64,000 nucleotides of DNA from Terriglobia bacterium (GTDB lineage Bacteria; Acidobacteriota; Terriglobia; Acidiferrales; UBA7541). Shown piece by piece: positions 32,043 to 41,140 of the stretch. Under the pieces are notes generated by a model. It was not told the origin of the DNA. It saw nothing but the letters and a program-made list of their open reading frames with translations, and did no database searches. Within the stretch, counting starts at the first letter, position 1. Each line of letters starts with the position of its first letter. The stretch is from positions 62,001-126,000 of the forward strand of contig JAIQEV010000003.1 in the NCBI GenBank assembly GCA_020073585.1, in the 5' to 3' direction. Position numbers and translations under genes: made by a program.

Positions 32043-33764
32043 ATGTCCGTCCGGCTCGGCGAAATACTGATTAAAGAAAGCCTGATCACCCAGGAACAGC
32101 TGCAGAAAGCCCTGGAGCATCAGCGCACGAACGGTGGCAAGCTCGGCAGCTGTCTGGCCAAGCTGGGCTTCATCACCGACGACGACATCACGGGTGTGTT
32201 GTCCCGGCAATACGGCGTTCCCTCGATCAACCTGAAGTTTTATGAGATCGATCCGGCGGTCATCAAGCTGATCCCGCAGGATACCGCGACGCGCTACCAG
32301 GTGATCCCGCTCTCCCGCGTGGGTTCCGTTCTGACCATCGCGATGACCGACCCCACCAACGTCTTCGCCATGGACGATATCAAGTTCATGACCGGGTTCA
32401 ACGTGGAGCCGGTGGTGGCCTCGGAATCGGCCATCGCGGAGGCCATTACCCGCTTCTATGGGGCGGCCAGTGCGCAGCAGGAAGATCTTAGCAAGATGAT
32501 GAGCGAGCTGGTCGACGAGGAGGAGCAGGACGTCGAGCTGGCCGCGGAAGAAGCGGAGATGGACGCGTCGGCGCTGGAGCGCGTCGCCGAGGAAGCTCCC
32601 ATCATCAAGCTGGTCAACATGATTCTGACCAACGCGGTGAAGATGGGCGCCAGCGATATTCACGTCGAGCCGTACGAGATGGAGATGCGCGTGCGCTACC
32701 GCGTTGACGGCATTCTGCAGACGGTGATGACGCCACCGATGCGGGTGAAGGACGCCATCACCAGCCGCATGAAGATCATGGCCAAGCTGGACATCGCGGA
32801 AAAGCGCCTGCCGCAGGACGGCCGCATCATGATCAAGTACAAGGCAGACGGCAAGAAAAAGGAACTGGACTTCCGCGTTTCCACGGTGCCCACGCTGTAC
32901 GGCGAAAAAATCGTTCTGCGGTTGCTGGACAAAGAGAACCTGCGCCTGGACATGACCAAGCTGGGTTTCGAGCCGGAATCGCTGGCCAAATTCGAGCGCA
33001 ACATTCTGCGGCCTTACGGCATGGTGCTGGTTACCGGTCCGACGGGCTCGGGCAAGACGAACACCCTGTATTCCTCGGTCGCCAAGCTCAATACCGTGGA
33101 AACCAACATTATGACCGCGGAAGACCCGGTCGAGTTCCAATTGCAGGGCGTCAACCAGGTGCAGATGAAGGAGCAGATCGGTCTGAACTTTGCCGCCGCG
33201 CTGCGCGCCTTCCTGCGGCAGGACCCGAACATCATCCTGGTGGGCGAGATTCGCGACTTCGAGACGGCGGAAATCGCGGTCAAGGCCGCTCTGACGGGCC
33301 ACCTGGTGCTCTCCACGCTGCACACCAACGACGCGCCCTCGACCATCAGCCGCATGATGAACATGGGCATCGAGCCGTTCCTGGTGGCCACTTCGGTGAA
33401 CCTGATCTGCGCGCAACGCCTGGTCCGGCGCATCTGCGCGAACTGCAAGGAAGTGCTGGATATTCCGGTGCAGGCGCTGATCGACGCCGGGTATTCGCCG
33501 GAAGAGGCCAAGACCACCAAGGTCTATCACGGCAAGGGCTGTTCGACCTGCAATAAGGGCGGGTACAAGGGACGCGCGGGCCTCTACGAGGTCATGGAGA
33601 TCACCGACGAGCTGAAGGAATTAATTCTCGTGGGCGCTTCGGCACTGGAGTTGAAGAAGAAGGCGATCGAGACGGGAATGATCACCTTGCGGCGCAGCGG
33701 CCTGATCAAGGCCGCCGCCGGCGTCACGACATTGGAAGAAGTGCTGCGCGAAACGGTGCTCTAG
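32043..33764 (+). CDS. pilB: Type IV pilus extension ATPase PilB
   Basis: The 573-residue hexameric motor drives pilin polymerisation. The N-terminus has two 24-residue MshEN-type motifs (Arg4-Gln27 starting RLGEIL, and Lys33-Gln56 starting KLGSCL) separated by exactly five residues, the arrangement that binds cyclic di-GMP in MshE. Then come T2SSE_N, the catalytic domain with Walker A VTGPTGSGKTNTLYS, the Asp box (TAEDPVEF), Walker B ILVGEIRDFETAEIA, the His box HLVLSTLHTND, and the zinc-binding tetracysteine motif (CANC, CSTC). The start ATG 32043 gives MSVRLGE; GGGGAG is about 8 bases before. It opens the pilBTCSR run. Confidence 0.97.
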   Translation: MSVRLGEILIKESLITQEQLQKALEHQRTNGGKLGSCLAKLGFITDDDITGVLSRQYGVPSINLKFYEIDPAVIKLIPQDTATRYQVIPLSRVGSVLTIAMTDPTNVFAMDDIKFMTGFNVEPVVASESAIAEAITRFYGAASAQQEDLSKMMSELVDEEEQDVELAAEEAEMDASALERVAEEAPIIKLVNMILTNAVKMGASDIHVEPYEMEMRVRYRVDGILQTVMTPPMRVKDAITSRMKIMAKLDIAEKRLPQDGRIMIKYKADGKKKELDFRVSTVPTLYGEKIVLRLLDKENLRLDMTKLGFEPESLAKFERNILRPYGMVLVTGPTGSGKTNTLYSSVAKLNTVETNIMTAEDPVEFQLQGVNQVQMKEQIGLNFAAALRAFLRQDPNIILVGEIRDFETAEIAVKAALTGHLVLSTLHTNDAPSTISRMMNMGIEPFLVATSVNLICAQRLVRRICANCKEVLDIPVQALIDAGYSPEEAKTTKVYHGKGCSTCNKGGYKGRAGLYEVMEITDELKELILVGASALELKKKAIETGMITLRRSGLIKAAAGVTTLEEVLRETVL

Positions 33765-33782
33765 AACGGGGGCAAGACCGGT

Positions 33783-34901
33783 ATGGCTGGAATCACGCTG
33801 AGCGAATTGCTGAAGAAGATGATCGAGATGGGCGGGAGCGACCTGCACATCACCACCAACAGCGCGCCGCGCATCCGCGTGCACGGGCATCTGAAGCCGC
33901 TGGACATGCCGCCGCTGACCGCCGCGGATACCAAGTCGCTGGCCTACAGCGTGCTCACCGACGCGCAGAAGCACCGTTTCGAGGAGAACCTGGAGCTCGA
34001 CTTTTCCTTCGGCTTGAAGAATATCGCGCGATTCCGCGGCAACATCTTCAATCAGCGCGGCGCGGTCGCCGCGGTCTTCCGGACCATTCCCTGGGAGATC
34101 AAGAACTTCGAGGCGCTGGGACTGCCGCCGATCATCAAGACCATGTGCGATAAGCCGCGCGGGCTGGTTCTGGTGACTGGGCCGACGGGTTCGGGGAAAT
34201 CCACCACGCTGGCCGCGATGCTCGACAAGATCAACAGCGAGCGCGAAGAGCACATGATCACGGTCGAGGACCCCATCGAGTTCCTGCACAACCACAAGAA
34301 GTGCCTGGTGAACCAGCGTGAAGTCCACTCGGACACGCATTCCTTCGCCAATTCGCTGCGCGCCGCGCTGCGTGAAGATCCCGACGTGGTGCTCATCGGC
34401 GAAATGCGCGATCTGGAAACCATCGAGTCGGCGCTGCGCATCGCGGAAACGGGCCATTTAACCTTTGCGACCCTGCACACGAATTCGGCGGCTTCGACCA
34501 TCAACCGCATCATTGACGTTTTCCCGTCCCACCAGCAGCCGCAGATTCGCGCGCAGCTTTCCATGGTGCTGGAAGGGATTCTCTGTCAAGCCCTGCTGCC
34601 GCGCATGGATGGGCGGGGCCGCTTGATGGTGATGGAAATCCTGGTGCCGACTCCGGCCATCCGCAACCTGATCCGCGAGGACAAGATCCATCAGATCTAT
34701 TCCTCCATGCAGACGGGCACCGGCGTATCGGGCATGCAGACCTTCAACCAGAGCCTGGCGAATGCCTTTTTCCAGAAACAGATTTCCCTGGAAACAGCCC
34801 TCTCACGCTCGTCGAACCAGGACGAACTGCAGGACATGATCAACCGTGGCGTCGCAACGAGTCCGGCCGGCGGCATGAAGGCTCCCACGGGGCGGCGGTA
34901 A
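33783..34901 (+). CDS. pilT: Type IV pilus retraction ATPase PilT
   Basis: This 372-residue motor depolymerises pili. The N-terminal PAS-like part includes MGGSDLHITTNSAPRIRVHG. Walker A is VTGPTGSGKSTTLAA, the Asp box ITVEDPIEF, Walker B VLIGEMRDLETIE and the His box HLTFATLHTNSA. The PilT-specific C-terminal motif AIRNLIRE is intact (TPAIRNLIREDKIHQIYS), which separates it from PilB and from PilU-like proteins. It lies 18 bp after pilB. Twitching motility is therefore expected. Confidence 0.97.
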   Translation: MAGITLSELLKKMIEMGGSDLHITTNSAPRIRVHGHLKPLDMPPLTAADTKSLAYSVLTDAQKHRFEENLELDFSFGLKNIARFRGNIFNQRGAVAAVFRTIPWEIKNFEALGLPPIIKTMCDKPRGLVLVTGPTGSGKSTTLAAMLDKINSEREEHMITVEDPIEFLHNHKKCLVNQREVHSDTHSFANSLRAALREDPDVVLIGEMRDLETIESALRIAETGHLTFATLHTNSAASTINRIIDVFPSHQQPQIRAQLSMVLEGILCQALLPRMDGRGRLMVMEILVPTPAIRNLIREDKIHQIYSSMQTGTGVSGMQTFNQSLANAFFQKQISLETALSRSSNQDELQDMINRGVATSPAGGMKAPTGRR

Positions 34902-34963
34902 ACCGGTTTTCGCCCGGTGCAGGCCGGGCGGGCCGAGAGCAGTGACTGAGGAGGGGTACGAAC

Positions 34964-36172
34964 ATGCCCGTTTTTACCTATCGAGGCACGAATCGCGCGG
35001 GCGCCACCGTGAGCGGTGAAATGGCCGCGCCGAACAAGAACGAACTCAGCATGATGCTGCGGCGCCAGCAGATCACGCCCACCAAGATGTCGGAGAAGGG
35101 CAAGGAGTTCAACCTTCCGACGTTTGGCGGCGGCGTGACAGCCAAGGATCTGGCGATTTTCACGCGCCAGTTTTCGGTAATGATCGACGCCGGACTTCCG
35201 CTGGTGCAGTGTCTGGAAATTCTCGCCAGCCAGCAGGAGAACCCGACGTTTCAGAAGGTCCTGGTCGGCACGCGCGGCGCCGTCGAGGGCGGCTCGACGC
35301 TTTCCGCGGCCATGCGCGGGTATCCCAAGGTGTTCGACCCGCTCTATGTGAACATGGTGGAAGCCGGGGAAACGGGCGGTATTCTGGACACCATTCTGCA
35401 GCGCCTGGCCACGTACATCGAAAAGAACGTGAAACTGCAGCGCGCGGTGAAATCGGCCATGGTCTACCCGATCGGTGTTCTCTCGGTGGCCGGCGGCGTC
35501 ATCGTCTTGCTGTTGTGGAAAGTAGTGCCGATTTTCGCAACGTTGTTCCTGGGCCTGGGTGTCGATCTGCCACTGCCGACCAAGATCGTGATCGCGCTGA
35601 GCAACTTCATCGGCAGCATTTTCGGGTTCATGATCCTGGTGACGGCAGTCGGAGCCTTCTTCGGTGTCAAGGCCTGGTACGGGACGCCGCAGGGGCGCTA
35701 TTTCCTGGATGCTTTGCTGCTCAAGCTTCCGCTCATGGGGGTCCTGCTGCGCAAGATCGGCGTGGCGCGCTTTACGCGCACGTTGGGAACGTTGATCTCC
35801 AGCGGCGTGCCCATCCTGGAGGGATTGGACATCACGGCGCGGACGGCGGGCAACGCGGTCATCGAGAAGGCGCTGCTGAGCGTGCGCAAGTCGCTGGAAG
35901 AAGGCAAGACGCTCACCGAGCCGCTGAAAGAATCGAACGTTTTCCCGGGGATGGTCACGCAGATGATCGGGGTCGGCGAACAGACGGGTGCGATGGACAC
36001 CATGCTGCAGAAGATCGCCGACTTCTATGAAGAAGAAGTGGACGCGGCGGTAAAGGATCTATTGACGGCGCTGGAACCCATCATGATCGTGGTTTTGGGC
36101 GGCGTCGTCGGCGGCGTGGTCATTTCGATGTATCTGCCGCTCTTCTCGCTGATCGGCAAGTTGAGCAAGTAG
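34964..36172 (+). CDS. pilC: Type IV pilus inner-membrane platform protein PilC
   Basis: This is a 402-residue GspF/PilC-family protein with two repeats of the GspF domain. The first is FTRQFSVMIDAGLPLVQCLEIL, the second FTRTLGTLISSGVPILEGLDI. Each is followed by VNMVEAGETGG- or IGVGEQTGA-type blocks, and three membrane helices follow (GVLSVAGGVIVLLLWKVVPIF, IFGFMILVTAVGAFFGV, ALEPIMIVVLGGVVGGVVISMYLPLF). AGGAGGGG before the ATG is a strong ribosome site. It transmits PilB/PilT motion to the pilins. A second, diverged GspF gene sits 8.4 kb downstream. Confidence 0.96.
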   Translation: MPVFTYRGTNRAGATVSGEMAAPNKNELSMMLRRQQITPTKMSEKGKEFNLPTFGGGVTAKDLAIFTRQFSVMIDAGLPLVQCLEILASQQENPTFQKVLVGTRGAVEGGSTLSAAMRGYPKVFDPLYVNMVEAGETGGILDTILQRLATYIEKNVKLQRAVKSAMVYPIGVLSVAGGVIVLLLWKVVPIFATLFLGLGVDLPLPTKIVIALSNFIGSIFGFMILVTAVGAFFGVKAWYGTPQGRYFLDALLLKLPLMGVLLRKIGVARFTRTLGTLISSGVPILEGLDITARTAGNAVIEKALLSVRKSLEEGKTLTEPLKESNVFPGMVTQMIGVGEQTGAMDTMLQKIADFYEEEVDAAVKDLLTALEPIMIVVLGGVVGGVVISMYLPLFSLIGKLSK

Positions 36173-36183
36173 CCGCAATCCCC

Positions 36184-36191
36184 AAAGTGTC
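36184..36191 (+). promoter_or_regulatory. AAAGTGTC half-site upstream of pilS
   Basis: The same octamer occurs inside the inverted repeat upstream of the first pilin gene (40944-40951) and, on the minus strand, upstream of pilB (31911-31904). It contains the GTGTC core described for PilR sites. On its own an octamer is weak evidence. Confidence 0.25.
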
Positions 36192-36311
36192 GCGGCTGCG
36201 CCGGGCAGTCGGCGAAGCCTGAGGGAAATACTTCTCAGGACATGCCTTCTCCGGCTCCATCGCAGCTCCTAAACGGCCGGCGAGGGGCACTTTTTTTCGG
36301 TAGCGGAGCGC

Positions 36312-37928
36312 ATGGAGCATACGCAAGCAACGCGGGACTGGCTGCATTGGCTGACACGCGTCCGGCTGATGATGATCGTGCTCATCCTGGGCGTGGCCGT
36401 GGTCTGGCCGCAGTATGCGCCGCCCTCGGTTTTCTCCCGCTATCTCCTCCCGCTCATCATGATCTTCTGGATTACCCTGGGCATCCTGTACGCCATCCTG
36501 GTGCGCTGGATTCCGCAGGCCCGCTGGCACGCGCCGTTGCAGGTGGGCGGCGATATCTTGCTCATTACCGCGGTGGTCTACGTCACCGGGGTCCAGGAAA
36601 GCTATTTTATCTCCCTCTACTTGCTGGTCATTATTGTGGCCAGCATTCTTTTCAGCCGGCGCATGGCCTTCGTCACCGCCGGGCTGTGCCTGGTGCTCCT
36701 GGCGGCGCTTTCGGTGGTTGCCTATGCGGAAAAGGTTCCCCGGACATATGCCGTGGTACCCGCCGCGGCCGGACTGCGCCTGTGGTTCCTCAGCCATTTC
36801 CTGGCGTTCTTCGCGGTGGCCTATCTTTCCGGATTGCTCGCGCAGTCACTCTATTCCAAGGGCCAGGAGCTTGAGGAAAAGCGCGAAGAGCTTCTCGACC
36901 TGCGGAACTTCACCGAAGACATCATCGATTCGATGCGCGGGGGCCTGATCACCACCGACCTGGAAGGCCGCATCCTGCTCCTGAACCGCACGGGTGAGGA
37001 GATTCTCGGGTACCGCTTCGAGGATCTGCGCGGGGCGAGCCTGGCCGAGAAGTTCCCCGGGTTCTGGCTGCCGGGAAAGACGGATGGGCAAGGCGACATG
37101 GTGGCGCGGCGGGAGATCGATTTTCTGACGGCGGACCAAGAGGAACGCTTCCTGGGGATATCCGTGTCGCCGTTTCGGTCGCGCGATCCGCGGCAAAGCG
37201 GCTTTGTTTTCAATTTTCAGGACCTGACGGAATTGCGGCGCCTGGAACAGGAAGTGGCCACGAAGGAACGCATGGCGGCGCTGGGACGGCTGTCGGCTGC
37301 CATCGCCCACGAAATCCGGCAGCCCCTTACGGCCATGGCTGGGGCCGTAAAGGAACTGGCGCGGCTGGTGCCTCTGGAGGAGGATGAGAAGCACCTGGTG
37401 AATATCGTCAGCCGCGAATCGGAGAGGCTGAACCAGATCATCACCGACTTTCTCAGCTACGCGCATGAGAAGACCTACGAATTCCAGGAAGCGGACGTCA
37501 GCGCGCTGCTCGATGAAGTGCTGACCCTGATCGAAAAGAAACCGGAGTATCAGGCCAAGTATCGGATCGTTCGCGTCTACACCGGGAAGATGCTGCGTGC
37601 CCGGGTGGACGTGAACCGCATGAAACAGGTGTTCTGGAACCTGTGCGACAACGCCTTGCGGGCCATGCCCGGGGGCGGCACGCTCACCGTGCAACTGGAG
37701 CCGCAATTGTCCTGGCTGCGCATTGCCTTTCGCGACACCGGCGTCGGCCTGGATGCCAAGCGCCGAGAAAAAATATTTGAGCCCCTGCAATCGGGGTTCG
37801 AGGGCGGTACCGGGCTCGGGCTTTCCATTGTCTATCAGATCGTGCAGGCGCACAGCGGAAAGATCAGCGTGATTTCGGAAAAGAACCAGGGCGCAGAGTT
37901 TGTCGTGGAATTGCCCCGGGTGGCATAG
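36312..37928 (+). CDS. pilS: Sensor histidine kinase PilS
   Basis: This 538-residue membrane kinase is paired with pilR directly downstream. About six hydrophobic helices fill residues 15-185, the layout by which PilS senses pilin in the inner membrane. A PAS domain follows ([21 protein letters not shown]). HisKA has the phospho-acceptor His333 in [14 protein letters not shown], and HATPase_c has [21 protein letters not shown] and [12 protein letters not shown]. The gene lies 139 bp after pilC. By analogy with Pseudomonas and Myxococcus it controls pilin transcription through PilR. Confidence 0.93.
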   Translation: MEHTQATRDWLHWLTRVRLMMIVLILGVAVVWPQYAPPSVFSRYLLPLIMIFWITLGILYAILVRWIPQARWHAPLQVGGDILLITAVVYVTGVQESYFISLYLLVIIVASILFSRRMAFVTAGLCLVLLAALSVVAYAEKVPRTYAVVPAAAGLRLWFLSHFLAFFAVAYLSGLLAQSLYSKGQELEEKREELLDLRNFTEDIIDSMRGGLITTDLEGRILLLNRTGEEILGYRFEDLRGASLAEKFPGFWLPGKTDGQGDMVARREIDFLTADQEERFLGISVSPFRSRDPRQSGFVFNFQDLTELRRLEQEVATKERMAALGRLSAAIAHEIRQPLTAMAGAVKELARLVPLEEDEKHLVNIVSRESERLNQIITDFLSYAHEKTYEFQEADVSALLDEVLTLIEKKPEYQAKYRIVRVYTGKMLRARVDVNRMKQVFWNLCDNALRAMPGGGTLTVQLEPQLSWLRIAFRDTGVGLDAKRREKIFEPLQSGFEGGTGLGLSIVYQIVQAHSGKISVISEKNQGAEFVVELPRVA

Positions 37929-37972
37929 CCCCGGGCGGGACCGAGGCGGATTTTCGAGGAACGGATACACGT

Positions 37973-39349
37973 ATGGCACTCATTCTCGTGGTGGATGACG
38001 AACGCTCAATCTGTGAACTGTTGGAGATTACCTTTCGCAAGGAAGGCCACAAGGTTGAGGTGGCCCATTCCGTGGAAGAGGCGCAGCGCAAGCTGGCAGC
38101 CAAGATTTTCGACATCGTGATTTCGGATATTCGCATGCCCGGCAGCACGGGTGTGGACCTGCTGAAGTATGTCAAGGAGGTCTCTCCGGACTGCTTTTTC
38201 CTGCTGATTACCGGCGTGCCCACGGTGGAAACGGCCATTGCGGCCGTCAATTCCGGCGCGGACCGCTACGTCATCAAGGATCACGAACTGGTGGACCAGT
38301 TGAGGCGCGCGGTGCGCGCCGCTTCTGAAAACCTGCGCTTGCAGAAGGAGGCCGGCTATCTGCGCCGGGAAGTGCGCCGGCTGACGGGCCTGGACAACAT
38401 CATCGGGCAGAGCCCGAGTATGCGCGCCATCTTCGAGTTGATCCAGACCGTCGCCCCGCAGAGCAGCCGCGTGCTGATCACGGGGGAGAGCGGGACGGGA
38501 AAGGAGCTGGTGGCCCGCGCCATCCACGAGAACAGCGCCCGGGCCGCGGCCCCGTTTATCACCATCAACTGCGGCGCGTTTCCCGAGACCCTGCTGGAAT
38601 CCGAACTTTTCGGATATATGAAGGGCGCCTTTACGGGAGCCAATGAAAACCGCCGCGGGCTTTTCCAGGCGGCGCACGGCGGCACGCTCTTCATGGACGA
38701 GATCGGCAACATGAGCCTGACCATGCAGGTAAAGCTCTACCGCGTGCTGCAGGAAGGGAAGCTGCGTCCGCTGGGCAGCACGGAAGAGACGGACGTGGAT
38801 GTGCGCGTGATTACCGCCACCAACAAGGATTTCGAAAAGGAGATCGCCGAAGGGCGCTTCCGGGAAGACCTCTATTACCGGCTCAGCGTCATCCCCATCC
38901 ATCTCCCGCCGTTGCGCGAACGGCGCGACGACATTCCGCTGCTGGCGCGGCATTTCCTGGAAAAGTTCACGAAGGTGATGAACAAGCCGATCCGGGGGAT
39001 TTCTCCCGAAGCCATGCGCCGCCTGGAAGCCTACGAATGGCCGGGAAATGTGCGCGAGCTCGAGAATACCATGGAGCGCGCGGTGGCTCTCGAAATCGGA
39101 AGCGAGGTTTCCGTCGGCGTTCTGCCGGGCCGCATTGGCGGTTACGAAACGCCGGCGAGTGCGCCGGGCAACGGGTCTTTCCATTTGTCCGTCGACGGGC
39201 TGGATTTTGAAAAGCAGATGGCGGAAATGGAAAGACGTTACCTGCAGGCCGCCTTGGAAGCCGCCGGTGGTGTGCGCACCCGCGCCGCCGAGTTGCTGAA
39301 GATCAGTTACCGTTCCTTCCGGCACTACGCAAAAAAACACAACGTGTAG
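37973..39349 (+). CDS. pilR: Sigma-54-dependent pilin regulator PilR
   Basis: This 458-residue NtrC-class activator has a receiver domain (VDDERS, phospho-acceptor Asp52 in IVISDIRMPG, and Lys in VIKDHEL). The AAA+ domain has Walker A TGESGTGKELVAR, a perfect GAFTGA sigma-54 loop and the GTLFMDEIGNM Walker B. The C-terminus is a Fis-type helix-turn-helix (RTRAAELLKISYRSFRHYAKK). It is the obvious candidate activator for the two sigma-54 promoters found before the pilin genes 1.7 and 2.5 kb downstream, and for the inverted repeats 143 bp above each -24 element. Confidence 0.95.
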   Translation: MALILVVDDERSICELLEITFRKEGHKVEVAHSVEEAQRKLAAKIFDIVISDIRMPGSTGVDLLKYVKEVSPDCFFLLITGVPTVETAIAAVNSGADRYVIKDHELVDQLRRAVRAASENLRLQKEAGYLRREVRRLTGLDNIIGQSPSMRAIFELIQTVAPQSSRVLITGESGTGKELVARAIHENSARAAAPFITINCGAFPETLLESELFGYMKGAFTGANENRRGLFQAAHGGTLFMDEIGNMSLTMQVKLYRVLQEGKLRPLGSTEETDVDVRVITATNKDFEKEIAEGRFREDLYYRLSVIPIHLPPLRERRDDIPLLARHFLEKFTKVMNKPIRGISPEAMRRLEAYEWPGNVRELENTMERAVALEIGSEVSVGVLPGRIGGYETPASAPGNGSFHLSVDGLDFEKQMAEMERRYLQAALEAAGGVRTRAAELLKISYRSFRHYAKKHNV

Positions 39350-39375
39350 CGGCTTGCCGAGTGAGGGGCAAGCCG
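39350..39375. terminator. Bidirectional hairpin between pilR and the glycosyltransferase gene
   Basis: A perfect 9-bp stem CGGCTTGCC/GGCAAGCCG (39350-39358 with 39367-39375) with an 8-base loop occupies the 39-bp gap between two converging genes. There is no T-run on either side, so intrinsic termination is uncertain. Confidence 0.45.
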
Positions 39376-39388
39376 CAGGCGCCGGCCG

Positions 39389-40735
39389 TCAGCGGCGCGG
39401 AGCGAGTTCTGCGAGCGGATCCACCTTGCCCGCCGGCAGCCGCCGTTTGCCGCGCAGCGTCCGCAGCGGATAGGCCACGGCCAGGACCGCCAGCAGTCCC
39501 ATGGCAGGGTCAATCGGATGCCGGTAGCGCGGGGACGTTTGCGTGATGTAGTACACCAGCGGAAAGAGAAGCAGCAGGCAGAGCAGCGGGATGCTTTGCA
39601 ACGGCTGCGCGCGCTGCACCAGGAACAAGCCCAGCAAAGCCAGCAAGGAGAAGAGATAGCCGCCCGCCAGGCTGATCTTCAGCGACAGCGGAATCCCTTT
39701 CCAGATATCGGCCAGGGGCTCCCACGTTCCCGTCCAGTTGTACATGAAACGCCGGAAGACGAAACGTCCGAAATCCGCAGGGTGTGTTTTGATGAATTGC
39801 ATGGCCAAGCTCTGTTTTTCTTGCATATAGGCGATCTCACCCATGCGGACAAACTTTTCGCGTTCCTGCGCATTCTCGGTGGGATGCAGCCACCAGGACC
39901 AGGTATCGGGAACCTCGGGATTGTTCCCCAGCCACAGTACCAAGCCGAACGGGGACCGGAACAGCAGCGCCTTGTGGAAGACAACCTGGTTGCGGATCAG
40001 CCAGGGAGAAACACCCGCTGCAAAGACCACCAGTGCCAGGACCCCAAGCCGCAGCCAGGAGGCGCCGCGTTGCCGCGCCCGATAGGTCGCATATCCGAGC
40101 AAGCCCGGAAATACCGAGAGAACGGCGGCGTTGGTCAGCGCACCGAAAGCCCAGAGCCCGCCATAACCGGTCCAGCGGCTTGGGCGGTCCGTATCGTCCA
40201 GCGCGTAGGTGGCCCACAGCAGAAGGGTCAGGAGCAGTGCCGACAGGCTGGTATCCCAGGTCCAAACGGCGCAAAAGAAGAGCGAAGTGCTATTCAGAGC
40301 CCAGCACCAGGCCGCAGCGGCGCCAACGCCGGGGCTGAACAGCCGCCGGCCAAGCGCATACAGGGGAAAGCAGGCTAGTGCCGCCAGAAGGCAATTCAAG
40401 ATTTTGATGACGATTTCGGTGCTCCGCGCATAAATTCCGAAAACCTTGAAAATGCCCGCCAGGATGTAGGGATAAACCGGCGTGATCCAGGCGGTCGGTC
40501 CGGATTCCACATTCAATGGCGAGCTGAAGCCGCGCCCCTCGGCGAGAGAGCGTGCGATCTGGCCGGTTTCGTAACCGGGGACGATGTGCGTGACGATGCG
40601 TCCAGGCCGGATCCACTGCACGTACGCGAGATAGGCGAGGCGTATCGCAAAGGCCAGGACAAAGATTACAGCAGGCGACGTTAGGTATCGGCGCAGACCC
40701 TGGCCGGGATTTGGTGCAAGCGCTGGGCTATCCAT
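39389..40735 (-). CDS. GT-C (ArnT/PMT-like) membrane glycosyltransferase
   Basis: This 448-residue polytopic protein has about ten hydrophobic segments (AVIFVLAFAIRLAYLAYVQW, LLALLGLFLVQ and others). The first periplasmic loop carries GYETGQIARSLAEGRGFSSPL with an acidic residue, in the position of the catalytic Asp/Glu of GT39/GT83 lipid-linked sugar transferases. SPWLIRNQVVF and the C-terminal PRYRHPIDPAMGLLAVLA also fit ArnT-like proteins. It lies between pilR and the pilin genes on the opposite strand. Modification of pilin is a reasonable guess but not shown. The start is ATG 40735; TTG 40771 is possible. Confidence 0.78.
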   Translation of the reverse strand: MDSPALAPNPGQGLRRYLTSPAVIFVLAFAIRLAYLAYVQWIRPGRIVTHIVPGYETGQIARSLAEGRGFSSPLNVESGPTAWITPVYPYILAGIFKVFGIYARSTEIVIKILNCLLAALACFPLYALGRRLFSPGVGAAAAWCWALNSTSLFFCAVWTWDTSLSALLLTLLLWATYALDDTDRPSRWTGYGGLWAFGALTNAAVLSVFPGLLGYATYRARQRGASWLRLGVLALVVFAAGVSPWLIRNQVVFHKALLFRSPFGLVLWLGNNPEVPDTWSWWLHPTENAQEREKFVRMGEIAYMQEKQSLAMQFIKTHPADFGRFVFRRFMYNWTGTWEPLADIWKGIPLSLKISLAGGYLFSLLALLGLFLVQRAQPLQSIPLLCLLLLFPLVYYITQTSPRYRHPIDPAMGLLAVLAVAYPLRTLRGKRRLPAGKVDPLAELAPRR

Positions 40736-40935
40736 ACGAGGGAGTTTATCGGCGGGCACCCGCAGCTTCAATTATTACGTGCGGAGGCGTTTCCAAGTCC
40801 TGAAAAGGAATTCTTGTGTGCGACAAACCGCTCCACATCCGCGGAGGAGGTTCTGAGCGGCATAGGAGAAAGCCATGCGGCCGATTTATGCTGTCCTTCA
40901 AGTAGGAACTGCGAACGGTTGAAGCGACATTAAGT

Positions 40936-40955
40936 GGTGACGGAAAGTGTCATTT
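40936..40955 (+). promoter_or_regulatory. Inverted repeat, putative PilR enhancer site of pilin gene 1
   Basis: GGTGACGGAAAGTGTCATTT has TGAC and GTCA arms 7 bp apart. Its first base is 143 bp upstream of the -24 GG at 41079. An equivalent element lies at exactly the same distance above the second pilin promoter. It contains GTGTC, the core I recall for PilR sites in Pseudomonas. Confidence 0.7.
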
Positions 40956-41077
40956 CCAGGATGGAATTGGATCGGTCGTACTGGCGATGGTGGAATTTGT
41001 TTCTACGGCAAATTGTAAGCTCTGCATAATGAGTTACTTACCATACTACTGCAGTTTGCAAAATAGAGCAGTGCCTT

Positions 41078-41093
41078 TGGCAGAAGACATGCA
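41078..41093 (+). promoter_or_regulatory. Sigma-54 (-24/-12) promoter of pilin gene 1
   Basis: TGGCAGAAGACATGCA matches the consensus TGGCACN5TTGCW, with the invariant GG (41079-41080) and GC (41091-41092) 10 bp apart and mismatches only at C6 and T12. The predicted start near 41104 leaves 37 bases of leader with AAGGAG. Confidence 0.8.
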
Positions 41094-41140
41094 TCATATG
41101 GGGTCAGTTCGCGGAATGCCAAATTCCAAGGAGATTCTGA

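Larger units (their letters stand above)
40736..41140. other. Pilin-1 regulatory region (non-coding)
   Basis: This is a 405-bp gap, visibly richer in A/T than its surroundings. It contains the 20-bp inverted repeat at 40936-40955, a further CTGTC at 40891-40895, the sigma-54 promoter at 41078-41093 and the ribosome site AAGGAG (41128-41133). I see no open reading frame worth calling. Confidence 0.7.
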
